Source: Candidatus Saccharibacteria bacterium HGW-Saccharibacteria-1 (lineage in GTDB: Bacteria > Patescibacteriota > Saccharimonadia > Saccharimonadales > Saccharimonadaceae). From it: a DNA stretch of 50,922 nt. A program made the translations under genes and the position numbers. The notes beneath the pieces were generated by a model. It saw only the letters and a program-made list of their open reading frames with translations, searched no databases and was not told the origin of the DNA. This document shows, one piece after another, positions 10,072 to 18,576 of this stretch. Position 1 is the stretch's first letter, and each line of letters starts with the position of its first letter. The DNA lies in assembly GCA_002839415.1 (NCBI GenBank), contig PGXZ01000008.1:1-50922 (forward strand). The letters run 5' to 3'.

Positions 10072-10077
10072 ATTGTA
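10072..10077 (-). promoter_or_regulatory. -10 box (TACAAT), leaderless
   Basis: The complement reads TACAAT with 7 nt between it and the minus-strand ATG at 10064. No ribosome-binding motif lies between, so the transcript would start at or beside the AUG. Confidence 0.4.
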
Positions 10078-10163
10078 CCGAAAATAACTATATTTTTATA
10101 GTGCCAACACTGTTAGCTACGCCTAAACTCAAGCTCAAAATAGCACATATCAACACTTAATAG

Positions 10164-10169
10164 TATAAA
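10164..10169 (+). promoter_or_regulatory. -10 box (TATAAA), leaderless
   Basis: TATAAA lies 8 nt before the ATG at 10178 with no SD between. Together with the minus-strand box at 10072 it makes this a divergent promoter region of about 110 nt. Confidence 0.4.
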
Positions 10170-10177
10170 ATATAGAC

Positions 10178-11326
10178 ATGAGACATAAAAATACAAAAGT
10201 ATTCATCGATGGAGAAGTGCTTATGGCGCCACATTTTAGTGGTATCGGTCATTATACGCTTGAGTTATTAAAAGCCGTCGATCTTCAAATTAAAAACGAC
10301 AAGTCACTTGATGTATCACTAATAGTAAGCTGGCGTAATATAAAAAAGGCCCAAGACTTAGGATTTAACAATATCAAGCTAGTTAGATCTCCTTTTTCTC
10401 AAAAAATTTCTAATAAATTAAAAACTTTTAATATTCAACCGCCATTGGATTTATTTTTTGGGCGTGGAATATATATATTTCCAAACTTTTCGTCATGTCC
10501 ATTGATATCTTCAAAAAGTATACCTTTTATATATGACACATCTTACAATAAATACCCAGAATACACCGAGCCAAAAAATAGAAAATTCCTGAACACTCAG
10601 GTCACAAAATCAATCAAAAGAGCTAGTGTTATTGCTACTATTTCAAAAAGTAGCAGAAATGATATCAATGAATTATACAAACCCAACAAGCCAATTGAAA
10701 TTTTTTATCCAGCCATAAATCAATCTGTTTTTTACAAAAGGTCACAAAATGAAATTAAATCCATCAAAGATAAATACGGCATAACCGGAGATTACATACT
10801 ATTTGTTGGCAATATTGAACCAAGAAAAAATTTAAAAAACTTGCTGCTAGCTTATGAGAAACTAGCCAATGACATAAAATCAAAATACCCACTTCTTATT
10901 GTTGGGGCTAAAGGTTGGCTAGACGATGAAATAAATAGCATCATCATCAGACTAAAAAGCCAAGGTGATTTCATTCAACAGCCAAATAGCTATATAAAAG
11001 ATGAGGACCTGCCTGCTATTTATAGTGGCGCCAAAATCTTTATATACCCAAGCCTTTATGAAGGATTCGGCATACCGCCATTGGAGGCTATGGCTTGCGG
11101 TACGCCCGTCATAACCTCCGACAACTCGTCTATACCCGAAGCAGTTGGCGATGCTGCAATTACAGTAAACGCTCGATCGGCTTTCGAAATTACAAATAAT
11201 ATAACTAAGTTAATTATCGATAAAAAACTACAAAGAGAACTAATCGCAAAGGGTTACGAGCAAATAAATAATTTTTCATGGAATAAAAGTGCTATAGACT
11301 TCATATTAGAATTAAAGCTTCTTTGA
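10178..11326 (+). CDS. Family 4 glycosyltransferase (GT1/GT4 group)
   Basis: 382 residues. It has the N-terminal acceptor-side motif HFSGIGHYTLELL, the Rossmann entry YILFVGNIEPRKNLKNLL, and the EX7E donor motif EGFGIPPLEAMACGTPVITS with the usual NSSIPEAVGDAA tail, all standard for O-antigen GT4 enzymes of mannosyl/rhamnosyl type. It is a single plus-strand gene converging on the exporter operon. Full length for the family. The donor is unknown, although the locus makes GDP-D-rhamnose or GDP-mannose likely. Confidence 0.87.
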   Translation: MRHKNTKVFIDGEVLMAPHFSGIGHYTLELLKAVDLQIKNDKSLDVSLIVSWRNIKKAQDLGFNNIKLVRSPFSQKISNKLKTFNIQPPLDLFFGRGIYIFPNFSSCPLISSKSIPFIYDTSYNKYPEYTEPKNRKFLNTQVTKSIKRASVIATISKSSRNDINELYKPNKPIEIFYPAINQSVFYKRSQNEIKSIKDKYGITGDYILFVGNIEPRKNLKNLLLAYEKLANDIKSKYPLLIVGAKGWLDDEINSIIIRLKSQGDFIQQPNSYIKDEDLPAIYSGAKIFIYPSLYEGFGIPPLEAMACGTPVITSDNSSIPEAVGDAAITVNARSAFEITNNITKLIIDKKLQRELIAKGYEQINNFSWNKSAIDFILELKLL

Positions 11327-11347
11327 TTAAATATAATTTATACCAAA

Positions 11348-12574
11348 CTAAGATATGTCGATTTTTACAATAGGCGAAACTGGATAGGGAGTATTCTTTT
11401 TATTCACAACCTTAAAAGACCCCGCTTCATTCCACCACTGCAATGTATCACCATTTGATGCGGATAGCACCGCAACATCCAACCAATATATACCGTGACT
11501 AAATATATTAGGTATAGTCCATTTAATATTAATCTTTCCGTTATTAATGGTTATTGTTTGGTTTTTTAATGATATATTTGTATTCGTTCCACAAACCGAC
11601 TGTCCCTGCTCGTTTTTAATTATAAAACCGGGATTAATTTTATCACTAAATTCGCCCTCTTTGGTAATATCATAAGAGAAAACAATGAAATTATCATCGG
11701 ATGAATAACTTTTTTTCGATATATACATATTTGATATATCTAACCCACCCGAACCCCATTTGGTTAAACTATTATTTTCTTTTGTTTGTTTTTTATCCAC
11801 ATCTAAATTAGTTTCTATGTCAATATTTTCAACAAATAATTTAGTATATTCTTGCGCAACATCCTCTGCACTGCCACTAAAAATTATTTCGTTATTTTCA
11901 ATCAAAACCGCCCTATCGCAGTATTCTCTAATGGCTGACATATCATGACTTACAAATATAACAGTTTTTTTGTCTTTTTTTAATTTTTTAAAATATTCAA
12001 AACATTTACGCTGAAAATCAGCATCACCAACAGCTAGCACTTCATCAATAAGTAAAATATCAGACTCTGCTAATACGGTTGCTACAGAAAAAGACAATCG
12101 CACCTGCATACCACTCGAATAATTTTTTAGCTTTTGATCCATAAAATCTTCAAGTTCAGCAAAGCAGACAATAGATTTATATTTTTTATCAACCTCTTTT
12201 TCCGAAAATCCCAATAAAGCTCCGTTTAAATATACGTTTTCCCTACCAGTTAATTCCGGATTAAACCCTACACCAAGTTCAATAAAAGGAACTAATCGTC
12301 CATTGGTATCCACCGAACCTTTGTTTGGCTGGTAAATTCCTGCAATTATTTTCAATAACGTGCTCTTGCCACTACCATTCCGTCCAACAATACCAAAAAA
12401 CTCACCTTTTTCAACCGCAAAAGATATTTTCTTAAGTGCGTGCTGAGTTTCAACTTTAGTACGTTTTGAATTAAAAGGATTTACAAAAAGACTCTTAACA
12501 CTATCTGCTTTCTCATGCGATAATTTAAAGTTTTTATAAACATTTTTTACTTCAATAGCAATATTATCATCCAT
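11348..12574 (-). CDS. wzt: Polysaccharide ABC exporter ATPase with carbohydrate-binding C-terminal domain (Wzt-like)
   Basis: 408 residues from the chosen start. It has Walker A GRNGSGKST (about 64-72), signature YSSGMQVRLS (152-161) and Walker B DILLIDEVLAVGD (172-184). A further domain of about 130 residues (275-408) is beta-rich and ends near WWNEAGSFKV, matching the Wzt C-terminal domain that reads the capped end of an O-polysaccharide. The ATG at 12574 is chosen over an upstream reading because AGAGGA lies just before it and it follows the permease stop by 1 nt. It powers export of undecaprenyl-linked polymer with the adjacent permease. Confidence 0.9.
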   Translation of the reverse strand: MDDNIAIEVKNVYKNFKLSHEKADSVKSLFVNPFNSKRTKVETQHALKKISFAVEKGEFFGIVGRNGSGKSTLLKIIAGIYQPNKGSVDTNGRLVPFIELGVGFNPELTGRENVYLNGALLGFSEKEVDKKYKSIVCFAELEDFMDQKLKNYSSGMQVRLSFSVATVLAESDILLIDEVLAVGDADFQRKCFEYFKKLKKDKKTVIFVSHDMSAIREYCDRAVLIENNEIIFSGSAEDVAQEYTKLFVENIDIETNLDVDKKQTKENNSLTKWGSGGLDISNMYISKKSYSSDDNFIVFSYDITKEGEFSDKINPGFIIKNEQGQSVCGTNTNISLKNQTITINNGKINIKWTIPNIFSHGIYWLDVAVLSASNGDTLQWWNEAGSFKVVNKKNTPYPVSPIVKIDIS

Positions 12575-12575
12575 A

Positions 12576-13430
12576 TTAAATTTCCTCTGCAAAGCTTGGT
12601 GACATTTTTTTAAAATACAGAATACTAACAATAAACAACGCTAACACAATAGTGATTGGCAAAATTCCTGCAAATAAACTTCCATATACACCGCCAATAG
12701 TCAAAGTATCCGAAGTTATAACCATATAACGAGCGTCTTGTATTATTTGCGCAACAGGATTCAACATCATCACCTTAGCTGCAGTTACAGACATCGTCAT
12801 TACTAATGCAATGGGGTATAGGATGGGAGTTGCATAAAACCCAGCCTGCAGGACTACCTCCCAGATATAATTAACGTCCCTAAACCTCACATACAAAGCA
12901 CTCAGCATAAATGCAACCGATAGAGAGAAAATAAACAGTTCAACAATCAAAGGTATTAACCATAGAGCATTAAAAGTAAACGAAACTCCACTGATAAACA
13001 TAAAAACAGCTAATACGCAAAGATTTATTATTAGACTAATCAATGCAGAGAAAGACCCAGCCACTACTACTACATACCTCGGAAAAGCAAGTTTGCGTAA
13101 TAAGTCACCTTTTCCAACAATTGCTGACACACCATTATTAGTAACTTCTACAAAATAATTCCAAAGTACTACGCCCAATAATAAATAAACTGCGTAATGT
13201 GGTATAGTATTGCCAACTTTTAGAAAACCTACAAAAACTATATAAAGTACAACAAACAAAGCAAGTGGCCTAAGAAGAGTCCAGATATAACCAAGCACCG
13301 AACCTTTGTATCGCAGCTTGAAATCAGTTATTACTAATTGCCTTAGTAAAATAAACGAATAACGATATTTTTGCTTAAATTTGTTTATAGATAAAGACAC
13401 AATACATATAATTATAGCCCATTGTAGCAT
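12576..13430 (-). CDS. wzm: ABC-2 type polysaccharide export permease (Wzm/TagG-like)
   Basis: 284 residues with about six membrane helices. An amphipathic N-terminal stretch (LRQLVITDFKLRYKGSVLGY) and the LLRPL segment are characteristic of Wzm/TagG permeases. It sits 1 nt upstream of the Wzt-like ATPase, so the two form a coupled exporter for lipid-linked polysaccharide. The ATG at 13430 has a TATCAT box 9 nt upstream and no SD. A later start inside the first hydrophobic stretch is possible. Confidence 0.9.
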   Translation of the reverse strand: MLQWAIIICIVSLSINKFKQKYRYSFILLRQLVITDFKLRYKGSVLGYIWTLLRPLALFVVLYIVFVGFLKVGNTIPHYAVYLLLGVVLWNYFVEVTNNGVSAIVGKGDLLRKLAFPRYVVVVAGSFSALISLIINLCVLAVFMFISGVSFTFNALWLIPLIVELFIFSLSVAFMLSALYVRFRDVNYIWEVVLQAGFYATPILYPIALVMTMSVTAAKVMMLNPVAQIIQDARYMVITSDTLTIGGVYGSLFAGILPITIVLALFIVSILYFKKMSPSFAEEI

Positions 13431-13455
13431 TACAAATCAATGATATAATAACTTT
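13431..13455. promoter_or_regulatory. 25-nt divergent promoter between wzm and the epimerase gene
   Basis: On the plus strand TATAAT (13444-13449) ends 6 nt before the ATG at 13456, placing the expected +1 on the A of the start codon. On the minus strand TATCAT (complement of 13440-13445) lies 9 nt before the ATG at 13430. The two boxes overlap by 2 nt. There is no room for an SD on either side. Confidence 0.5.
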
Positions 13456-14382
13456 ATGATCACAAAAAAAGAAAGAGTTGTCGTATCAGGTGTTAACGGT
13501 TTTGTTGGGTATCATCTAGTAAAAGAACTATATAGGTTAGGGCTGTCAATTATAGGCGTTGGCACACAAGACTCTGTCAATAATAACATTATAGATTTTG
13601 TAGAAGAATACATTCAAGCCGACCTAGTTCAAGAATGGCCCTCTACCAAAAACATCAAAGCTGTTATTCATCTTGCCGGCCTTGCGGCTGTTGGTCCTTC
13701 ATTTGATAATCCGCAACTGTATATTAACGCAAATAGCGCTATGGTCACTAACTTATGTGAATATTATGCAAAACAATCAAAAAAACCACGAATCTTAATA
13801 GTTAGTAGTGGCGCAATCTACGATCAAAAACAAAACCTACCCATCAATGAAGATGGTTTAATAAAATTTAACTCACCGTATGTGGTTAGCAAGGTACTGG
13901 TTGAAAATCAAGCAGAATACTATCGCAATCGAGGCCTTGATTGTATTATTGCACGGCCATTTAATCACATCGGACCTGGTCAAAATGAAGGTTTTATTCT
14001 ACCAGATTTTTACAATAGACTGTCGTCATTAAAACCAGGCGAAAGCACAATCGTCACAGGTAATGTAGAAACTAGTCGCGACTATACCGATGTAAGAGAT
14101 ATCGTAAAAGCATATGCAAAAATAATATCAGCATCAAAATTAGAAAATAATTTATATAATATCTGCTCTGGAAATAGCATTTCAGGATTAGAAATATTAA
14201 ATAAAATCAAAAAGACGATGAACTTATCTAGTGTTAGCTACACGATTGACACAGCCTTAGTTAGACCAACAGATACAAAAATAATAGTAGGTAATTCGAC
14301 TCGATTAAAAAAAGAGCTTGGTTGGGAGCCGCAAATCGACATTGATCAAACAATTATAGATTTCGTAAACTCTAAGCGTTAA
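13456..14382 (+). CDS. rmd: NAD(P)-dependent sugar reductase/epimerase, probable GDP-4-keto-6-deoxy-mannose reductase
   Basis: 308-residue extended SDR enzyme. The nucleotide-binding loop is GVNGFVG (12-18). The active site is SSGAIYD (about 117-123) with the Y-x3-K pair Y142/K146 (PYVVSK). RPFNHIGPGQNEGF follows, as in RMD enzymes. RMD reduces the product of GDP-mannose 4,6-dehydratase to GDP-D-rhamnose, and that dehydratase is encoded 1.1 kb away. A GalE-like or other 4-reductase role cannot be excluded from sequence alone. Leaderless start as described for its promoter. Confidence 0.78.
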   Translation: MITKKERVVVSGVNGFVGYHLVKELYRLGLSIIGVGTQDSVNNNIIDFVEEYIQADLVQEWPSTKNIKAVIHLAGLAAVGPSFDNPQLYINANSAMVTNLCEYYAKQSKKPRILIVSSGAIYDQKQNLPINEDGLIKFNSPYVVSKVLVENQAEYYRNRGLDCIIARPFNHIGPGQNEGFILPDFYNRLSSLKPGESTIVTGNVETSRDYTDVRDIVKAYAKIISASKLENNLYNICSGNSISGLEILNKIKKTMNLSSVSYTIDTALVRPTDTKIIVGNSTRLKKELGWEPQIDIDQTIIDFVNSKR

Positions 14383-14458
14383 TTCAATATTTAAATTAAA
14401 CATACCAAAACTCTACATCTTTATTACATGATATAATTAAATAAAGTCCTATATCAAA

Positions 14459-15451
14459 TTGAGCGTAAAAAATAACGAAAGTATCATGAATTTAGTTAGA
14501 AATCTAATATACCCATTTAAAGTTTTAAAACAGTTAATCTATCTGCCGGGGTCTGTCCATAATATCAAACAAAACCAAATAGCTTTAGAGTTATTGTCTC
14601 AAGATATTGAATTATTAAAGAATAACATCGCTAACATACACGAGCAACAAAACAGGAGCATTGATGATATCCTAAAAATTGACAAATTAGTGCATAAAGT
14701 TGACGATAAGTTAGTAAATATCAACCATATAGCTTCGAATAACCAAGAAAATAAAACAAACCTAAACAATTCGATAAATAATACTATTGCAGATAATCAC
14801 AATATGGATTATTTCTATAAAATTTTCGAAGATAAATTTAGAGGGTCTGAAAAAGACATCAAAGCAAGAATACTAGAGTACAAGCCACTTTTTAATTCCA
14901 TTGATAAGAATATTAAAAAATTACCCACTGTAGATTTAGGTTGTGGTAGGGGTGAATTTTTATCATTTGCGAAAGATATCAATATAAATGCAATAGGCAT
15001 CGATATAAACCACGACATGATACAAAGATCAAAAAGGCAAGGCTTTAATGTATTTGAAATCGATGCGATGAATTATATTCTCAAACAAGAAGCTAATTCT
15101 CTGTCTGCAATCACTGGGTTTCACATAGTCGAACACATACCGTTCGACTTGTTAATAAAATTATTCGAAGAATGCTATAGAGTAATTTCACCGGGTGGTT
15201 TTGCACTTTTCGAGACACCTAATCCTCAAAATTTAAACGTAGGTGCATGTAGTTTTTATTTAGACCCCTCACACATAAGACCTATTCCACCAGAATTACT
15301 CTCATTCGCACTTGAAAGCGTGGGTTTTGTCACTGAAATTAAAAAACTACACCCTGAAAGAGAGATTACAGATAGTGACGATCTACTAAGTAATATAGCA
15401 GAAAAAATATACGGACCACAAGATTATGCAGTTATAGCAAAAAAAATATAA
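14459..15451 (+). CDS. SAM-dependent methyltransferase with N-terminal coiled coil, probable glycan-capping enzyme
   Basis: 330 residues if started at the TTG at 14459; an ATG at 14486 is the likelier-looking alternative (321 residues). A TATAAT box is at 14432-14437. Residues about 35-115 are an asparagine-rich coiled coil. The class I methyltransferase fold follows with motif I VDLGCGRGEF (158-167), the ribose-binding acid D182 in GIDI, and FHIVEHI (221-227). Enzymes of this sort methylate the terminal sugar or phosphate of ABC-exported O-chains to stop growth and provide the mark bound by the Wzt tail. The neighbouring exporter with such a tail supports this, as inference. Confidence 0.75.
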   Translation: MSVKNNESIMNLVRNLIYPFKVLKQLIYLPGSVHNIKQNQIALELLSQDIELLKNNIANIHEQQNRSIDDILKIDKLVHKVDDKLVNINHIASNNQENKTNLNNSINNTIADNHNMDYFYKIFEDKFRGSEKDIKARILEYKPLFNSIDKNIKKLPTVDLGCGRGEFLSFAKDININAIGIDINHDMIQRSKRQGFNVFEIDAMNYILKQEANSLSAITGFHIVEHIPFDLLIKLFEECYRVISPGGFALFETPNPQNLNVGACSFYLDPSHIRPIPPELLSFALESVGFVTEIKKLHPEREITDSDDLLSNIAEKIYGPQDYAVIAKKI

Positions 15452-15472
15452 TTTCATTAGAATACAGGATTA

Positions 15473-15508
15473 AAGAATAGCCATCATTTTTATACGATGG
15501 CTATTCTT
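15473..15508. terminator. Bidirectional hairpin terminator
   Basis: AAGAATAGCCATC and its exact reverse complement flank a 10-nt loop between two convergent genes. A-rich and T-rich flanks occur on both sides, so it can serve both strands. Confidence 0.75.
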
Positions 15509-15527
15509 ATTATCAAGAAAATATAAA

Positions 15528-16532
15528 TTACAATTTAATGTTCTTAGCCTCAACAATTAAATCATTTTCAACCATCAATTTAACCAAACCAGGGAAGTCA
15601 ACTTCTCGCTTCCAACCAAGTTCTTTTTCTGCTTTTGAAGGATCACCTAGTAATAGATCGACTTCGGCCGGACGCATAAATGCTGGGTTTTGTTTTACAT
15701 AAGGATGCCAATCATCAATACCAATTTCCTTAAAAGCTAAATCAAGGAATTGTTCAATCGAATAAGTCTCACCAGTTGCAAGCACATAATCTTTTGGTTC
15801 ATCTGCTTGTAGCATACGCCACATACCTTCTACGTAGTCACCGGCATATCCCCAGTCACGCTTTGGCCAAAGATCACCAAGTTCAATATATTCCTGGAGA
15901 CCAAGCTTAATCCTAGCTACAGCTTTGGTTATTTTACGAGTTACAAATTCTGGGCCACGGCGCTCACCTTCGTGGTTAAATAAAATACCAGAAACAGCAA
16001 ACATATTGTAGCTTTCACGATAATTTTTAGTGATCCAATAACCGTATAATTTAGCAACACCATACGGACTACGTGGATGAAAGGCTGAATCTTCGTTATA
16101 GCCTTTTTCAGGCCTATTATATTCAAGACCACCAAACATTTCTGATGTCGAAGCCTGGTAAAAACGAACCTTATTTTCAGCATCAGTCAACCTAATAGCC
16201 TCTAGGATATTCAAAACACCCTTACCAGTAATATCGGCTGTTAATTGTGGGTTTTTAAATGAATAACCAACATGGCTTATTGCACCTAAATTATAAACTT
16301 CATCTGGTTTCGCCAACTCCATCGCTCTAATTAACGAAGACTGGTCACATAGATCAGCTTCAATTAACGTTACGTATGGAAATTCTTCGACAATAGCTTC
16401 GCGTTTTGGATTATGTTGGCCTCGGATAATCCCGTAAATTTCATAATCTTTTTCGTGTAATAGTTTAGCTAAATGTCCACCATCCTGACCTGTAATGCCA
16501 GTAACTAGGGCTCTTTTCTTGGTTTCAGACAT
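15528..16532 (-). CDS. gmd: GDP-mannose 4,6-dehydratase
   Basis: 334 residues. The Rossmann loop TGITGQDGGH (G12-G18), the catalytic group STSEMFG (around 129-134) with Y157/K161 in SPYGVAK, and the family-specific LFNHEGERRGPEFVTRK and ELGDLWPKRDWGYAGDYVEGMW are all present. It converts GDP-D-mannose to GDP-4-dehydro-6-deoxy-D-mannose, the precursor of GDP-D-rhamnose or GDP-fucose. With the RMD-like gene at 13456 the former is favoured. A weak AGGA site precedes the ATG and two TATAAT-like boxes lie about 35-50 nt upstream. Confidence 0.95.
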   Translation of the reverse strand: MSETKKRALVTGITGQDGGHLAKLLHEKDYEIYGIIRGQHNPKREAIVEEFPYVTLIEADLCDQSSLIRAMELAKPDEVYNLGAISHVGYSFKNPQLTADITGKGVLNILEAIRLTDAENKVRFYQASTSEMFGGLEYNRPEKGYNEDSAFHPRSPYGVAKLYGYWITKNYRESYNMFAVSGILFNHEGERRGPEFVTRKITKAVARIKLGLQEYIELGDLWPKRDWGYAGDYVEGMWRMLQADEPKDYVLATGETYSIEQFLDLAFKEIGIDDWHPYVKQNPAFMRPAEVDLLLGDPSKAEKELGWKREVDFPGLVKLMVENDLIVEAKNIKL

Positions 16533-16590
16533 GAGATATTTTTCCTTGATTATTTTTTAAAATCTATTATCAATTATACCATTATAAAGA

Positions 16591-17139
16591 CTATCGGCTA
16601 TAATCATCGGCTAATCTTATAATGTCGTCTTCGTCAGATGGATCATTGGGATCGACATGTTGCCAAATCTCAGCCACAAGTGTATACATCGCAGACCGAC
16701 CAATCAATCGATGTCTTTCAGTATTAACGAAACTAATTACATCACCGGCACTTGTCTCAAAGTATTCACCTTCTTCATCAGTCAGACTATTACAATAGGC
16801 GCCATCGTTTACAAATGACCACATTTCTGCCCGACGATTATGGTATTGCCAGCTTAATTTATGACCAGGTGAGACCAATAATATCTTTGGACTAAGTTCA
16901 AGTCGATCATTACCAAGCCTAATTTCATCTGGATTAAGAGTAGAAAAGAATTCTTCAACAAAGCTATCAGCGTCATCGTTGTGAAGTCTAAAATAAGCTC
17001 CCCATGGCTTATCGTGATTTACTTCAATAATATTATAGTTACTATTTTCAATATGAGTACTAATATCACGGACTATTTGATGCTTTTCAACTGATTTGTG
17101 CGTGTTTATGTTGGATAATTTTTTAGATAATTCTGACAT
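16591..17139 (-). CDS. Cupin of the type II mannose-6-phosphate isomerase / phosphoheptose isomerase group
   Basis: 182 residues. The cupin core shows KPWGAYFRLH, SPGHKLSWQYHNRRAEMW with probable metal-binding histidines, GDVISFVNTERHRL and a C-terminal AEIWQH, followed by the acidic DPSDEDDIIRLADDYSR tail common to type II PMI C-terminal domains. It lacks the nucleotidyltransferase half (ManC) often fused to it. It probably interconverts fructose-6-P and mannose-6-P, feeding GDP-mannose to the downstream dehydratase (58 nt away, same strand). An AAGGAG site sits 8-9 nt before the ATG and TATAAT lies further upstream. Confidence 0.8.
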   Translation of the reverse strand: MSELSKKLSNINTHKSVEKHQIVRDISTHIENSNYNIIEVNHDKPWGAYFRLHNDDADSFVEEFFSTLNPDEIRLGNDRLELSPKILLVSPGHKLSWQYHNRRAEMWSFVNDGAYCNSLTDEEGEYFETSAGDVISFVNTERHRLIGRSAMYTLVAEIWQHVDPNDPSDEDDIIRLADDYSR

Positions 17140-17190
17140 ACAATATTCTCCTTATAAACTATTATACAATACTTATCAAGATGATTTAGG

Positions 17191-17199
17191 TGTTATAAT
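17191..17199 (+). promoter_or_regulatory. Extended -10 promoter (TGTTATAAT)
   Basis: The TG-n-TATAAT motif ends 9 nt before the ATG at 17209, with no ribosome site between. Leaderless or near-leaderless start. Confidence 0.5.
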
Positions 17200-17208
17200 T
17201 AGTATTAA

Positions 17209-18162
17209 ATGAAAAAAATTAGCATTCTAATACCAGCTTACAACGAAGAGGAAGTTTTAGAACCTCTCTATATCCGATTGGGTAAGTTGGCAAATGATAA
17301 TAAAAAATACGATTTCGAGTTTTTATTTATCAATGACGGCAGTCGTGATAAAACCTTAGAGATAATCAAAGATTACGCAAATTCAGATAACCGAGTGTCG
17401 TACATTAACCTCTCGCGTAATTTCGGCAAGGAAATCGCTATGATTGCCGGCCTAGACCACGTTACTGGCGATGCAACGGTTATTATTGATGCTGACCTAC
17501 AAGATCCACCGGAACTAATCCCTGAAATGATTAAGTATTGGGAAAAAGGCTATGATGATATATACGCCAAACGGAACAGTCGCAATGGTGAAACTTGGTT
17601 TAAAAAAACTAGCTCTAAATGGTTTTATCAAATCCTTCAAAAAACAACTAGTATTCCAATACAAATCGATACTGGTGATTTTCGCCTACTCGACAGACGT
17701 TGTGTAGAGGCCTTAAAACAAATTCGCGAATCACAACGCTATACCAAAGGAATGTTCAGCTGGATTGGTTATAAAAAGAAAGAGATAACTTACGACCGCG
17801 ACCCCCGGGCTGCCGGTGGCACAAAATGGAATTATTTTAAATTATTTAATTTTGCGATTGACGGTATCACCTCTTTTACAACCGCGCCATTAAGGATTTC
17901 ATCTTTTCTTGGGTTTATAATATCTTTAATAGCCTTTGTTTTTATAATAATAATCGTAACTAAGACATTATTATTTGGCGACCCAGTTACAGGCTACCCT
18001 TCATTGATGGCAGTTGTGCTATTTCTAGGTGGTATACAGTTGATTTCACTTGGTATTATAGGGGAATATATCGGTCGTATATTTAACGAGGTCAAACAAC
18101 GACCATTATATTTTATTGAGGAGTATCATCATTCAGAAGATAATAAAAAAACACGAAGATAA
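17209..18162 (+). CDS. gtrB: Family 2 polyprenyl-phosphate glycosyltransferase (GtrB-like)
   Basis: 317 residues. GT-A motifs are PAYNEEEVL (10-18), NDGSRD (42-47) and DADLQDP (94-100). LSRNFGKEIAMIAGL and the GGTKWNYFKLF segment precede two C-terminal membrane helices (about 235-258 and 268-292). These enzymes load a sugar onto undecaprenyl phosphate at the inner face of the membrane. The following GtrA-family gene overlaps its end, the standard pairing for flipping the product. Related to the enzyme at 3763. Confidence 0.9.
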   Translation: MKKISILIPAYNEEEVLEPLYIRLGKLANDNKKYDFEFLFINDGSRDKTLEIIKDYANSDNRVSYINLSRNFGKEIAMIAGLDHVTGDATVIIDADLQDPPELIPEMIKYWEKGYDDIYAKRNSRNGETWFKKTSSKWFYQILQKTTSIPIQIDTGDFRLLDRRCVEALKQIRESQRYTKGMFSWIGYKKKEITYDRDPRAAGGTKWNYFKLFNFAIDGITSFTTAPLRISSFLGFIISLIAFVFIIIIVTKTLLFGDPVTGYPSLMAVVLFLGGIQLISLGIIGEYIGRIFNEVKQRPLYFIEEYHHSEDNKKTRR

Positions 18163-18574
18163 ATTTCGTTTTGCAATTGTTGGTGCCGCTAATACAACTA
18201 TTGATTTTGTTATACTATTCTTATTAACATTACTTGGGCTTAATGTTATTTTCAGTAATATAATATCAACATCCATTGCACTTATATTTAGCTTTTTTGC
18301 TAACAAGAAATTCACTTTTAAGAATGATAGTGCAAAAACAAAGCTTCAATTTGTATATTTTTTAATAATTACACTATTTGGCCTGTGGGGTATTCAACCT
18401 ATAATAATTGAATTAACTAGGACAATACTAGAATTATTTATCAGTAGTAATAGTTATTTATTAGTATTATTTATAGGCAAAACTATCGCAACTTGCGTTA
18501 CACTAGTGTGGAATTATTTATTATACCGAAAATTCGTCTTTAACGATTACGCAAAAGATATCACTATTAAATAA
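18116..18574 (+). CDS. gtrA: GtrA family membrane protein
   Basis: Up to 152 residues with four predicted membrane helices and the GtrA hallmarks KFRFAIVGAANTTIDF and FANKKFTFKN. GtrA-like proteins are thought to move polyprenyl-phosphate-linked sugars across the membrane, and the gene overlaps the GtrB-like enzyme that would supply them. The start is unusual: no ATG precedes the conserved region. The only standard start is TTG at 18116, while GAGGAG at 18118-18123 would better position ATC/ATT codons at 18128-18131. The first dozen residues are therefore uncertain. Confidence 0.85.
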   Translation: MRSIIIQKIIKKHEDKFRFAIVGAANTTIDFVILFLLTLLGLNVIFSNIISTSIALIFSFFANKKFTFKNDSAKTKLQFVYFLIITLFGLWGIQPIIIELTRTILELFISSNSYLLVLFIGKTIATCVTLVWNYLLYRKFVFNDYAKDITIK

Positions 18575-18576
18575 TA

